From: Lentzea sp. NEAU-D7
GTDB taxonomy: Bacteria > Actinomycetota > Actinomycetes > Mycobacteriales > Pseudonocardiaceae
Assembly: GCF_026242055.1 (NCBI RefSeq)
Contig: NZ_JAPJDL010000035.1
Coordinates: 1-64,000 of the forward strand
Direction of reading: 5' to 3'
Length of the DNA stretch: 64,000 bases
Shown here in pieces: positions 1 through 10,872 of this stretch. Within the stretch, counting starts at the first letter, position 1, and every line of letters begins with the position of its first letter. Below the pieces are notes generated by a model. It was not told where the DNA came from. It was given only the letters and a program-made list of their open reading frames with translations, and did no database searches. The position numbers were made by a program, and so were the translations under genes.

Positions 1-2
1 CA

Positions 3-63
3 CATGTGTGAGGGGAGGTCAAGCGGACGAAAAGCGTGTCCGCTTGACCTCCCCTCACACATG
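3..63. terminator. Large perfect inverted repeat (hairpin) at window start
   Basis: Positions 3-28 and 38-63 are exact reverse complements, giving a 26-bp stem with a 9-nt loop. No T-run follows. The next gene is yfiH, which in actinobacteria normally follows ftsZ, so this is probably a bidirectional or transcript-end hairpin in the ftsZ-yfiH gap. That placement is inference because ftsZ lies outside the window. Confidence 0.6.
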
Positions 64-124
64 CAGCAAGTGCTGTGGCGCGACTCGTGATGGGACCCCA
101 CCGCCCTTGCCTTGTGGAAGGACG

Positions 125-220
125 GCTCGCCTTCGGCATCGCTTGGGTGGGCTGCTGCTCGCCTTCGGCATCGCGTGCGGGGTGGGCGGCTCGCCTTTGG
201 CATCGCGCGTGCGGGGGAGG
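125..220. repeat. Three-copy tandem repeat with 32-bp period
   Basis: The 18-mer gctcgccttcggcatcgc begins at 125 and 157, and again at 189 with one mismatch (cttt for cttc), so copies are exactly 32 bp apart. The 14-bp spacers are G-rich and diverged. The array lies between the hairpin at 3-63 and yfiH. No gene is convincing here; in-frame readings are arginine-rich and unlike any family I know. Confidence 0.75.
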
Positions 221-256
221 GCTGGGGTGCGTGTTCGTGCGAACTAGGGTGTAAGC

Positions 257-961
257 GTGCGCATTCGTCGTGTTGTCACCACCCGTGCCGGTGGCGTGTC
301 CAAGGCGCCCTACGAGTCGTTCAACCTCGGCGATCACGTTGGGGACGACCCCCAGGCGGTCGAGGCGAACCGGGGGCGGCTGGCCGAGGGGATCGGGCTT
401 GCGGCCGACCGGTTGGTCTGGATGGAGCAGGTGCACGGGCGCACTGTCGCCACCGTTGACGGGCCGCAGGCCGAGCCGCTTGAGGCCACTGATGCCGTTG
501 TGACGAAACGGGCTGGTCTCGGGCTTGTCGTGTTGACTGCCGACTGCGTGCCGGTGTTGCTCGGTGATCAGGAGGCCGGGGTTGTCGGGGCTGTGCACGC
601 TGGGCGTGTCGGGGCTCGGGTCGGTGTGGTTGTCGAGGCTCTCAAGGCGATGATGGCGCTCGGGGCCGAGCTTGAGCGCATTGAGGTGTTGCTCGGGCCT
701 TCGGTGTGCGGTGAGTGTTACGAGGTGCCCGCCGAGATGCAGAAGGACGTCGAGAAGCACCTGCCTGGCAGCGCTTCCAAGTCGCGGAAGGGTACGCCTG
801 CCTTGGATTTGCGGGCAGGGCTCTGGAACCAGCTGGCCAGTGCCGGGGTCGGGAAGATCGGGGTGGATCCCCGGTGCACGTTCGAGGAGAAGGATCTGTT
901 CAGCCATCGGCGGCAGGCTCCTACCGGGCGGCTTGCGTCCGTGGTTTGGATCGAGCCGTGA
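257..961 (+). CDS. pgeF: YfiH/PgeF-family purine nucleoside phosphorylase / laccase-domain protein
   Basis: A 234-residue member of the YfiH (Cu-oxidase_4) family. Known members are zinc-dependent purine nucleoside phosphorylases / adenosine deaminases, or in bacteria remove mis-incorporated L-Ser from peptidoglycan precursors. The metal triad is visible as H60 (QVHGR), C97 (TADCVP) and H114 (AVHAGR), and CGECYEV follows. The usual HAGWRG is HAGRVG here, a change I believe occurs in other actinobacteria. The start is GTG with a weak upstream aggg. The stop overlaps the yggS GTG by 4 nt (GTGA), so the two are translationally coupled within the post-ftsZ division cluster. Confidence 0.88.
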   Translation: MRIRRVVTTRAGGVSKAPYESFNLGDHVGDDPQAVEANRGRLAEGIGLAADRLVWMEQVHGRTVATVDGPQAEPLEATDAVVTKRAGLGLVVLTADCVPVLLGDQEAGVVGAVHAGRVGARVGVVVEALKAMMALGAELERIEVLLGPSVCGECYEVPAEMQKDVEKHLPGSASKSRKGTPALDLRAGLWNQLASAGVGKIGVDPRCTFEEKDLFSHRRQAPTGRLASVVWIEP

Positions 962-1656
962 ACCGCGTCGAGGAGTTGGAGGAGAACCTCGCGGAGGTCG
1001 AGGAACGCATCGCCAAGGCGTGTGAGGTGGCGGGGCGGTCTCGGGACGAGGTCACGTTGCTCGCGGTGACGAAAACCTGGCCCGCCAGCGATGTGGAGAT
1101 CCTTTACGGGCTCGGTCTCCGGAACTTCGCGGAGAACCGCGATCAGGAGGCCGGTGCGAAGGTCGGCCAGTTGAGACACCTCAGCGAGGCGCGGTGGCAC
1201 ATGGTCGGGCGGTTGCAGCGGAACAAGGCGAAGTCCGTCGTCGACTGGGCCGATCAGGTCGACTCGGTGGACAGCGTCCGGCTTGCCGAGGCGCTGGCGA
1301 GGGCCGCGCGTGTGAGGGAACGGACGCTCGACGTGTTGCTGCAGGTCAGCATCGACGGGGACACGTCGCGGGGTGGGGTTGCTGTTGCGGATGTGGCGGA
1401 ACTGGCTGGCGTGATCACTCGTTCGGGTGATCTTATTCTCCGAGGTGCGATGACAGTCGCGCCTCGGACGATGGAGCCGTCGCAGGCGTTTCAAGCGTTG
1501 GCTTCGGTGGTATCACGCCTACGTGATGATCATCCCACTGCCATTCACATGTCAGCGGGAATGAGTGGTGACCTGGAAGATGCCATCTCGCACGGATCGA
1601 CCTGTGTGCGTGTCGGAACGGCGTTGCTCGGCAGCCGGCGACTAACCTCGCCGTAG
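958..1656 (+). CDS. yggS: YggS/PLPBP-family pyridoxal phosphate homeostasis protein
   Basis: A 232-residue alanine racemase-like TIM-barrel protein that carries PLP but has no known catalytic activity; the family buffers PLP and affects amino-acid pools. The PLP lysine is K39 in LLAVTKTWP. The family signature WHMVGRLQRNK and the C-terminal phosphate-binding segment HMSAGMSGDLEDAI are present. I chose the GTG at 958 because it overlaps the yfiH stop; the frame is open further upstream, but that stretch lies inside yfiH. sepF follows, the usual actinobacterial order. Confidence 0.9.
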   Translation: MNRVEELEENLAEVEERIAKACEVAGRSRDEVTLLAVTKTWPASDVEILYGLGLRNFAENRDQEAGAKVGQLRHLSEARWHMVGRLQRNKAKSVVDWADQVDSVDSVRLAEALARAARVRERTLDVLLQVSIDGDTSRGGVAVADVAELAGVITRSGDLILRGAMTVAPRTMEPSQAFQALASVVSRLRDDHPTAIHMSAGMSGDLEDAISHGSTCVRVGTALLGSRRLTSP

Positions 1657-1723
1657 GTTGTCGGGAACCTCGGGACCGTCCGCACCGTCCCTAAGAGTGG
1701 GGAACCGCCGAGGAGGGGCTGGA

Positions 1724-2377
1724 ATGAGCGCTTTGCACAAGCTGAAGGCCTACTTCGGGATGGTCCCCGCCGAGTACGCAGACGACCCCGGCTACGACGA
1801 CGACCGCGGCCGCTACGGCGACTACCGGTCCGAGTACGCGGCCGAGGCCGACGACTACGACCCGTACCCGCGGCGCAGCCGCGTGTTCACGCCGGGCCGG
1901 TCGGAGCTCCAGGGCTCCGGGTACCGGGCCGACATCGACGAGTCGGACGACTACGAGCCGGAGACGCGGCGCGGGGGCACCCCTCCGGGCACGCGACGCT
2001 GGAGCGCCGATGCACCCGTGCACGGCGCACTCGCTGTCGAGCCGCAGCGCGAGCCCGTGAGCAGGCTGCGTCCGGTGGCCGAGCCGGCGGGCAACCCGAT
2101 GGCGCGCATCACCACGCTTCACCCCCGTACCTACAGCGAGGCGCGCACGATCGGGGAGCACTACCGCGACGGCACCCCTGTGATCTTGAACCTGACCGAC
2201 ATGGACGACGCGGACGCGAAGCGTCTCGTCGACTTCTCGGCCGGACTCGCGTTCGCTCTGCGCGGCTCCATGGACAAGATCACGAGCAGGGTGTTCCTTC
2301 TCTCACCGCCGAACGTTGACGTCACGGCGGAGGACCGCAGGAAGCTGGCCGAGGGCGGGTTCGGGAACCACGGTTAG
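1724..2377 (+). CDS. sepF: Cell division protein SepF
   Basis: A 217-residue FtsZ-membrane anchor. It starts MSALHKLKAYFG, an amphipathic N-terminal helix expected to bind the membrane. A disordered linker rich in D, Y, R and E covers about residues 20-125. The C-terminal SepF domain (about 126-217) includes ARTIGEHYRDGTPVILNL and KITSRVFLLSP, which in the family dimerises and binds the FtsZ tail. The ATG at 1724 follows a strong aggagggg Shine-Dalgarno; the upstream in-frame GTG-region has none. It sits between yggS and yggT in the division operon. Confidence 0.93.
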   Translation: MSALHKLKAYFGMVPAEYADDPGYDDDRGRYGDYRSEYAAEADDYDPYPRRSRVFTPGRSELQGSGYRADIDESDDYEPETRRGGTPPGTRRWSADAPVHGALAVEPQREPVSRLRPVAEPAGNPMARITTLHPRTYSEARTIGEHYRDGTPVILNLTDMDDADAKRLVDFSAGLAFALRGSMDKITSRVFLLSPPNVDVTAEDRRKLAEGGFGNHG

Positions 2378-2386
2378 AGTTGAGCC

Positions 2387-2689
2387 GTGTTCTCCATTCG
2401 TCTCGTCCTCTTCTACGTCCTGTTCGCGTTCTCCCTGTTCCTGACCGCGCGTGTCGTGGTCGAGATGGTGCGGACGTTCGCGAGGGAGTGGCGCCCAGCG
2501 GGCGGCGTAGCCGTGACGCTTGAGACCGTCTACACGGTCACCGACCCACCGGTCCGTGCGCTCCGTCGGGTGATCCCGACTGTGCGGATCGGGGGCGTCG
2601 GGCTGGACCTATCGATTATTGTGCTGTGGCTGGTCGTTATCATTCTGATGCGATTTGCAGATCCCAGGGTGACGGGGACCATGGGATGA
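2387..2689 (+). CDS. yggT: YggT-family membrane protein
   Basis: A 100-residue protein with two predicted membrane helices, about residues 3-23 and 76-95. A short loop between them carries TVTDPPVRALRRVIP, the conserved signature of the YggT (DUF/PF02325) family found beside division genes in bacteria and linked to osmotic tolerance and cell shape. It has a GTG start 9 nt after the sepF stop and a poor ribosome-binding site, which suggests translation from the sepF transcript. Its exact role is not established. Confidence 0.85.
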   Translation: MFSIRLVLFYVLFAFSLFLTARVVVEMVRTFAREWRPAGGVAVTLETVYTVTDPPVRALRRVIPTVRIGGVGLDLSIIVLWLVVIILMRFADPRVTGTMG

Positions 2690-2719
2690 CCGCAGCCCAG
2701 GAGTGCGAGAGGTGATCCG

Positions 2720-3535
2720 ATGCCGTTGACCCCCGCTGATGTGCACAATGTTGCATTCAGCAAGCCGCCGATTGGCAAGCGGGGCTACAACGAGGACGAG
2801 GTGGACGCGTTCCTCGACCTGGTTGAGGGCGAGCTCGCCCGCTTGATCGAGGAGAACAACGACCTCCGTCAGCAGGTCGAGCAGCTCGACCAGCAGCTCG
2901 AGACGACGCGTGCCGACCTCGACGACGCGCGAGCGAAGGCTTCAGCCAGCCCCATGACGACCCGTATGCCGGTGGAGGAGCCGCGCCGCCTGGCGCCGGT
3001 CCCGCCGCCCTCGGTCATGGAGCAGACGTCCCCCGGTGGTGGCGGAGACCACCACGTGCAGGCCGCGAAGGTCCTGGGCCTCGCCCAGGAGATGGCGGAC
3101 CGGCTGACGGGCGAGGCGAAGGCCGAAGCGGACGGCATGCTGTCCGAGGCGCGCACGAAGTCCGAGCAGCTGTTGTCCGAGGCCCGCGCCAAGGCCGACA
3201 CGATGGTCAACGAGGCGCGTACGCGTGCCGAGACCATGCTGAACGACGCGCGGACGCGTTCCGAGACGCTGGAGCGGCAGGCCCGTGAGAAGGCCACCGC
3301 GCTGGACCGCGACGCGCAGCGCAAGCACGCTGAGGTGATGGGCAACATCACCCAGGAGAAGAACACGCTCGAGAAGCAGATCGACAAGCTGCAGACGTTC
3401 GAGCGCGAGTACCGCACGCGACTGAAGACGATGCTCGAGTCGTCCCTGCGCGACCTCCAGGACCGCGGCCCGGCCGCTCCGTCCGAGGGCCGCTCCCAGG
3501 GCTACTCCTTCGGCGCACGCGCCGAAGCCGGCTGA
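2720..3535 (+). CDS. divIVA: DivIVA/Wag31 polar growth protein
   Basis: A 271-residue tropomyosin-like protein that marks cell poles and directs apical growth in actinobacteria. The N-terminal membrane-binding domain includes [12 protein letters not shown] and [12 protein letters not shown], followed by a first coiled coil to about residue 73. A P/G-rich linker spans 75-112. A long second coiled coil follows, in which residues 130-195 form six consecutive 11-residue repeats built on xSEARxKAExM. The tail is G/A/S-rich. The ATG has gagagg 8 nt upstream. It is the last gene of the yfiH-divIVA cluster and is expected to be essential. Confidence 0.95.
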   Translation: MPLTPADVHNVAFSKPPIGKRGYNEDEVDAFLDLVEGELARLIEENNDLRQQVEQLDQQLETTRADLDDARAKASASPMTTRMPVEEPRRLAPVPPPSVMEQTSPGGGGDHHVQAAKVLGLAQEMADRLTGEAKAEADGMLSEARTKSEQLLSEARAKADTMVNEARTRAETMLNDARTRSETLERQAREKATALDRDAQRKHAEVMGNITQEKNTLEKQIDKLQTFEREYRTRLKTMLESSLRDLQDRGPAAPSEGRSQGYSFGARAEAG

Positions 3536-3550
3536 ACTACTGTTCGCTAG

Positions 3551-4036
3551 GTGCTCTTCGTAGTTCTGCTTCTGGTGCTGGCAGCCCTCGGGTTGCTCGT
3601 TCCTGCGCTGGCCACGTCCAACACGATCTGGGCGTGGTCGTCCGTGGGAGCGAGCGTGCTCGCCGCCCTGGTCCTTGCTTGGGACTGGTGGCGGAGACGG
3701 TCGGGGGACCCCGCTGCCGACACGCAGAGTGTAGATCAACTAGCTGCAGCTGATGATCAACGGGTGGTGGAGCCGGCGGTAGCCGACACGCCGTCCGCTG
3801 ACGAGGAACCACCGGAAGAGGACACCGACGCGGCAGACCTGCTCGTCGTGGCCGATTTGGTGGACGAGGTGCGGGTGCTGGACGAACGGCCCCGATACCA
3901 CCTGAGTTCGTGCTCCTGGCTTGCCGGGAGGCCCACGCTGGGCCTCCCGGTGCAGGAGGCACGGCAGTTGCAGTTCACGCCGTGCGCGCTGTGCACCCCG
4001 GACGCGGTGCTGGTGCGCAGAAGCCGTACCGGCTGA
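3551..4036 (+). CDS. Membrane protein with C-terminal Cys/His (zinc-like) motif
   Basis: A 161-residue protein starting at a GTG 16 nt after divIVA. Two N-terminal membrane helices (about 2-20 and 31-47) are followed by RRR, an acidic linker (55-110) and a C-terminal module with H117, C121, C145 and C148 (YHLSSC ... FTPCALC). That spacing resembles small metal-binding modules such as the one in Ada-type proteins, so the tail may bind Zn; this is inference. Proteins of this layout follow divIVA in related actinomycetes. No enzymatic function can be assigned. Confidence 0.65.
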   Translation: MLFVVLLLVLAALGLLVPALATSNTIWAWSSVGASVLAALVLAWDWWRRRSGDPAADTQSVDQLAAADDQRVVEPAVADTPSADEEPPEEDTDAADLLVVADLVDEVRVLDERPRYHLSSCSWLAGRPTLGLPVQEARQLQFTPCALCTPDAVLVRRSRTG

Positions 4037-4269
4037 TTCGTCCGTTTCGCGGACGAGCGGTGCGAGCTGGCGGTAGGAACGAGCCATGAGGCTGTGAGCC
4101 CTGGCTGAGCCTTCGTCCGCGAGGCCATGCCCACGCGCACCCCCTCGCGGCGTCAGCGCCGGTAGCTGACCTTCGCACGGAACGTGGTCCCCGTAGTGGT
4201 GCTCGATCGCGGCGTCGATCTTCGAGATCGGGCGCGAATCACGGAGGCGGAACGCCGTGAGTGGTCTGC

Positions 4270-5418
4270 TCAGAGCACGATCGGGCGCGCTCCGTGCGCG
4301 GTGACCAGGCCGGGCAGGCGTTCGCGGCTCGTCACGACGACACGGCAGCGCGGTGTGCCCGGTAGCAGCGGCACGACCTGTGCGGTGTCCGCGGCGTTGT
4401 CGAGCACGATCAGCATTCGCCGGTCTGCCAGCAACGTGCGGTAGAGCGCCGTCTGCGCGTGAGGCTCCGGCGGGATGCCGTCCGGGCCGGTGCCGAGCGC
4501 GGTGATGAACTCGCGGACGACGTCGGCCGGGTCTGAACCGCCGAGGTCGGCGAACAGCTGGCCGTCGGGGTAGTCGGCGGCGTGCTCGTGCGCCCAGTGC
4601 ACCGCGAGCCGCGTCTTGCCGGTGCCGGCCGGGCCGGTGATCGTGACGATCGGCCCGTCCAGGTCGAGGGCCGCGAGTTCGGCCGCCATGCCGGTGAAGT
4701 CCGCCGGGGCTGGGGGAAGTCGCTGCGGGCTCCACTGTGGACGATGGATGAGCGACGCGTGCAGGTCGCGCAACGCGGGACCGGGGTCGAGGCCCAGTTC
4801 GTCCGCGAGCCGATCGCGCAGCCGCGAGTAGTAGGCGGCCGCGTCGGCGCGTTGGCCGGCCCCGACCAACGCACGCATCAGTTGTCCCGCAAGACGTTCG
4901 TCGAGCGGACGTTCGGACGTGCGCGCGGTCAGTTCGGCGATCAGCGACGTGTGCTCACCGGCGGCCAGCCGTGCGTCGGTGTGGTCGAGTTCGGCTGCGG
5001 CGATCTCACCTGCCAGCGTTTCGCGCAGACCGTCGAACCATGCGCCGTGCAGTCCTTCGAACGGTTCGCCGCGCACGAGCGCCATGGCCTCGGCGGGCCG
5101 TCCGAGCGCCACGAGGGAGCGGAAGTGGTGCAGGTCGATCGACGACGGGTCGGCCTCCAGCACGTACCCGCCGGAGCGGCGCACGATCGGGATGCCGTCC
5201 AACGCCGCCCGCAACCGCGACACGTAGCTGTAGAGCGCGGCCTTCGCCTGCCGCGGCGGCGCGTCGCCCCACACCCGCGCCAGCAGCCTGCCGACACCGA
5301 CGACCTGGTTGACGTCCACCAGCAGCACCGCCAGCACGCTCAGCTGACGTGCGTGACCAACGTCGACGAGGCCGGCGCCCTGCCGGACCTCGGGCGGGCC
5401 GAGGAGGTGGAACCTCAC
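4270..5418 (-). CDS. SARP/AfsR-type regulator, truncated within the NB-ARC domain
   Basis: A 382-residue protein with an OmpR-type winged helix (about 1-95), a bacterial transcriptional activator domain (about 100-230) and an NTPase domain. It has a P-loop GPAGTGKT (262-269), a Walker B-like MLIVLD (335-340) and the sensor VVTSRERL (361-368). It stops right after HGARPIVL, where full AfsR-type proteins continue with the rest of NB-ARC and TPR repeats, so it is C-terminally truncated. The 233 bp downstream hold no recognisable remainder. The GTG start overlaps the doxX stop (GTGA), giving tight coupling. It could be a working short SARP or a decaying gene. Confidence 0.8.
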   Translation of the reverse strand: MRFHLLGPPEVRQGAGLVDVGHARQLSVLAVLLVDVNQVVGVGRLLARVWGDAPPRQAKAALYSYVSRLRAALDGIPIVRRSGGYVLEADPSSIDLHHFRSLVALGRPAEAMALVRGEPFEGLHGAWFDGLRETLAGEIAAAELDHTDARLAAGEHTSLIAELTARTSERPLDERLAGQLMRALVGAGQRADAAAYYSRLRDRLADELGLDPGPALRDLHASLIHRPQWSPQRLPPAPADFTGMAAELAALDLDGPIVTITGPAGTGKTRLAVHWAHEHAADYPDGQLFADLGGSDPADVVREFITALGTGPDGIPPEPHAQTALYRTLLADRRMLIVLDNAADTAQVVPLLPGTPRCRVVVTSRERLPGLVTAHGARPIVL

Positions 5419-5759
5419 CGGTCCAGGAACAGGAGCGTGATCAGCAACGCGAGCAGCGCGAGGTCCACGACGACGCCCGTGGGCTTCGAGTCGTACCGCA
5501 ACCGCGTGATCGTGGCACCGACCATCAGCAGCCCGAGTCCGAGGGCGGCCGCGTGCGCCACCCATTCCCACGTGACCAGACCGACGACGAGGCCCGTCGC
5601 GCCCGCCCACTCCAGCGCGCCGATGGTGCGCCACAGCGCCGGGTTCATCCGGAAGTGGTCGCGTGCCTCGAGTGACGCCTTCGCACCGAACAGCTTGCCC
5701 GCGCCCGTCGCCACGAACAGCAGGGCCAGCACGATCGACAACGCGATGGTCAACGTCAT
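5415..5759 (-). CDS. DoxX-family integral membrane protein
   Basis: A 114-residue protein with four predicted membrane helices and the family features FVATGAGKLFG near the N-terminus and RTIGALEWAGATGLV in the middle. DoxX-like proteins are small quinone- or thiosulfate-oxidation-associated or unassigned membrane proteins; a substrate cannot be named. The start is the ATG at 5759. Its stop overlaps the SARP start by 4 nt, so both share one minus-strand transcript that runs divergently from ileS. Confidence 0.75.
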   Translation of the reverse strand: MTLTIALSIVLALLFVATGAGKLFGAKASLEARDHFRMNPALWRTIGALEWAGATGLVVGLVTWEWVAHAAALGLGLLMVGATITRLRYDSKPTGVVVDLALLALLITLLFLDR

Positions 5760-5794
5760 CGGGCGAGCATACGGTTTGCGCCTCCGGTTACCCT

Positions 5795-5998
5795 GTAACT
5801 CACAGGCACCGATCCGGCCATCACCGGGGAGCCTCCGGAAGAACGGATGCGCGAGCATCTCAGTAGAACCGGACGGGACCGGCCCGTCACAGCCGAAGAA
5901 CGAGAGGCTCGCCGTCAGGCGGGCAAGCGGGGTGGTACCGCGGCGGGCCGAGCCACATCGGCGTGTCGTCCTCGCGTGTCGCATCTGACCGCGAGGAG
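5795..5998 (+). promoter_or_regulatory. Translational T-box riboswitch controlling ileS
   Basis: A short Stem I is formed by CCGG at 5814-5817 and 5824-5827. Its 6-nt loop carries ATC (5820-5822), an isoleucine codon acting as the specifier. A GGAG/CTCC stem follows. The conserved T-box ggggtggtaccgcgg lies at 5929-5943, with the TGGT bulge that would pair with the uncharged tRNA acceptor end. Downstream, tcctcgcg (5969-5976) is complementary to cgcgagga (5990-5997), which contains the ileS Shine-Dalgarno. Charged tRNA-Ile should leave that site sequestered; uncharged tRNA should free it. This is the actinobacterial ultrashort Stem I class. Confidence 0.93.
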
Positions 5999-6006
5999 CA
6001 GTGAAG

Positions 6007-9111
<3,105 letters not shown>

Positions 9112-9125
9112 CCTGGAACGTGGAC

Positions 9126-9153
9126 GGGGCCGCTGCCTTCCGGCAACGGCCCC
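9126..9153 (+). terminator. Hairpin terminator after ileS
   Basis: GGGGCCG and GCC at 9126-9137 pair with GGC and CGGCCCC at 9142-9153 around a ttcc loop, followed by tcctgtt. It lies 15 nt past the ileS stop and just before the convergent SEFIR gene, so it can serve both transcripts. Confidence 0.7.
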
Positions 9154-9159
9154 TCCTGT

Positions 9160-10347
9160 TCAGCGGCATTCCTTCCTGAAACGTGCGATCAAGCGGGTCG
9201 CCAGTTCGTCGGCCACTTCTGTCACGGACGCTTCGAGATCGCCGTAGTTCAGCGCTTCCTCCGCCGGAACGCGGATGTGCGGAGGGTAGGTCATGTGCAG
9301 CGTTGCCGAGGTGCTGTGCAGGTCGGCCTCAGACCCGATGCGCACCAGGTTGAGCGGTTCGAGGCCCACTGCCGGTGCCAGCAGGCCGGTGTTCGGCATG
9401 TCGAGGCTGAGCAAGGTGTTGATCATCGTGACGAGTCTTTCGGTGACGTCCTCCTGCATCAGCACCCAACCGATCGTCGCCGCGGGCAGGTGTGTCCAGG
9501 CCCCGCGCTGCCCGTTCCGGTGCACGGCGATGCCGCCGGTGGCCGAATATGCCCAGGCGATCTCATCGGAGGCGCCCGCCTCTAGCTGCTCGACCCTGGT
9601 GAACAACCGCCGCTGGCGTCCGATGTCCACGAGTTCGTCTTCGAACGCTGCCAGTCGCTTCGCCTGCAGTCGTGTCTGCTGCTGTGGAGAAGTGAGGTGA
9701 ACTTCGAGGGTGGGCGAATGTTGAACTCCGAGTCCATCGATGTACTCGCTTCGCCAGTCGACGTGCAGTGGGCGGTCGAGCAACTTCCACATTTGCGCGG
9801 GATCGGCGATCGGTTCTTCGAGCAGTTGAGGACGTGGTGCCAGCACGGGGATCTCGCCGAGGGCCGGCCGGATGTTGGCCGGCTGTTCGGTGAGTGTGCG
9901 CAACAGGTCCTCGACGCCGCTGAACGTGATCCTGTCGATCACGTAGTGATCTGACGTGTAGGGCTGCATGAACATCGGGATCTCGTCGATGGTGCGGCCT
10001 GGCAGGACCACGGGTAGCAGCTTGGGTAGCCACTTGGCCCTGTCGCTGTGCAGCAGGTCCCGCAGGATGGAAGCCTCCGACTGGACACCGCGATTGACGT
10101 CGGCAGGCGCCGTCCCGTCGCCTGCCCGTCGGTATTGCGGTGATGCCACCACGATCACGTAGTCGGACTGGATCATGTGCTGGATCGCCCATGCCGACCA
10201 GTCCTGCCGGGCGCCTACGGCCCATTGATCGAGTTCGACGTCGATTCCCGACCTGGTCAGCAATGAGGCGAACGTCAGGACGGCGTGCTTGTGCTCCTGC
10301 GAGTCGTGCGCGTAGGACACGAAAACCTTGATGAGTGAGTCGCTCAC
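9160..10347 (-). CDS. SEFIR-domain (TIR-like) protein
   Basis: A 395-residue protein whose first about 150 residues form a SEFIR domain: KVFVSYAHDS near the N-terminus, GIDVELDQW, then SDYVIVVASPQY. SEFIR and TIR domains mediate homotypic interactions, and in bacteria often belong to immune or signalling effectors. The remaining about 240 residues match no family I recognise; they contain a possible membrane-free alpha/beta fold and no visible transmembrane segment. It has a GTG start and is monocistronic, convergent with ileS. Codon use appears less GC-biased than in neighbours, a hint of transfer. An anti-phage role is plausible but only inference. Confidence 0.75.
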   Translation of the reverse strand: MSDSLIKVFVSYAHDSQEHKHAVLTFASLLTRSGIDVELDQWAVGARQDWSAWAIQHMIQSDYVIVVASPQYRRAGDGTAPADVNRGVQSEASILRDLLHSDRAKWLPKLLPVVLPGRTIDEIPMFMQPYTSDHYVIDRITFSGVEDLLRTLTEQPANIRPALGEIPVLAPRPQLLEEPIADPAQMWKLLDRPLHVDWRSEYIDGLGVQHSPTLEVHLTSPQQQTRLQAKRLAAFEDELVDIGRQRRLFTRVEQLEAGASDEIAWAYSATGGIAVHRNGQRGAWTHLPAATIGWVLMQEDVTERLVTMINTLLSLDMPNTGLLAPAVGLEPLNLVRIGSEADLHSTSATLHMTYPPHIRVPAEEALNYGDLEASVTEVADELATRLIARFRKECR

Positions 10348-10389
10348 GCCGGGAAAGCTAGCGTCCTTTGTGGCCGCATTTCGGCATTG

Positions 10390-10860
10390 TCAGATTGCTG
10401 TCGAGTTCTTGTCCAAAATGCGCCTCCTCGGTGCGAACAGGCGCCGCACCTGGCGCACGTACCACGACCAGCGGGCCGGGGACTTCGGTTCCCGGCCCGC
10501 CGCTCGTTCGCAGGCGTCGAACAGGTCCTCCAGGCACGCGTCGTGCAGCCATCTGATCGCCAGCGCCCAGCGCAGCCGGTCCACGAGGCCGAACCGGCCG
10601 ATCAGCTCGTGCCGCAGGACCGTGCCGGACGCCGAGAGCGTGTGGCTGCCCGACATGTCGACGAACTCGAAGGTGATCGACTCACCGGGCGCGAACTCGG
10701 TGCAGCGGTAGCGGATCGGCCCGTGTCCGCCGTCGGCGCCGACACCCAGCGGGCGGTCGAACTCCTGCTTGCCCCAGGCGGGCGGCCAGAGTTCCTGGAC
10801 GCGTTCGACGAACGGGCCCGCGGGCACGCCGAGGTCGCGGGTGTGGATGTTCCTGATCAT
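10390..10860 (-). CDS. SRPBCC-superfamily protein (polyketide cyclase/START-like)
   Basis: A 156-residue cytosolic protein beginning MIRNIHTRDLGVPAGPFVE. An alternation of strands (HGPIRYRCTEFAPGESITFEFVD region) and a C-terminal helix suggest a hydrophobic ligand-binding SRPBCC fold; the call is moderate. The ATG at 10860 is preceded by ggaaggggttcac, a good ribosome-binding site, whereas an upstream in-frame ATG at 10875 lies inside an operator. It is divergent from the TetR gene and separated from it by two palindromes, so it is almost certainly that regulator's target. Confidence 0.6.
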   Translation of the reverse strand: MIRNIHTRDLGVPAGPFVERVQELWPPAWGKQEFDRPLGVGADGGHGPIRYRCTEFAPGESITFEFVDMSGSHTLSASGTVLRHELIGRFGLVDRLRWALAIRWLHDACLEDLFDACERAAGREPKSPARWSWYVRQVRRLFAPRRRILDKNSTAI

Positions 10861-10872
10861 GTGAACCCCTTC

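Noticed and set aside
125-206. Regularly spaced repeats resembling a short CRISPR array
   Set aside because: Only three units, spacers are G-rich and related to each other, no cas genes, and the repeat is not palindromic.
4037-4269. Possible remainder of the SARP TPR domain downstream of its stop
   Set aside because: Minus-strand frames here show no convincing TPR pattern, so I call no pseudogene fragment.
3740-4735. Minus-strand frame spanning the SARP end and the membrane-protein gene
   Set aside because: Composed of shadow readings of two real genes; no domain.
5776-5801. TTGCGC and TAACTC as ileS promoter elements
   Set aside because: A 14-bp spacing is too short; TACCCT at 5789-5794 is another weak -10. 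No confident promoter call.
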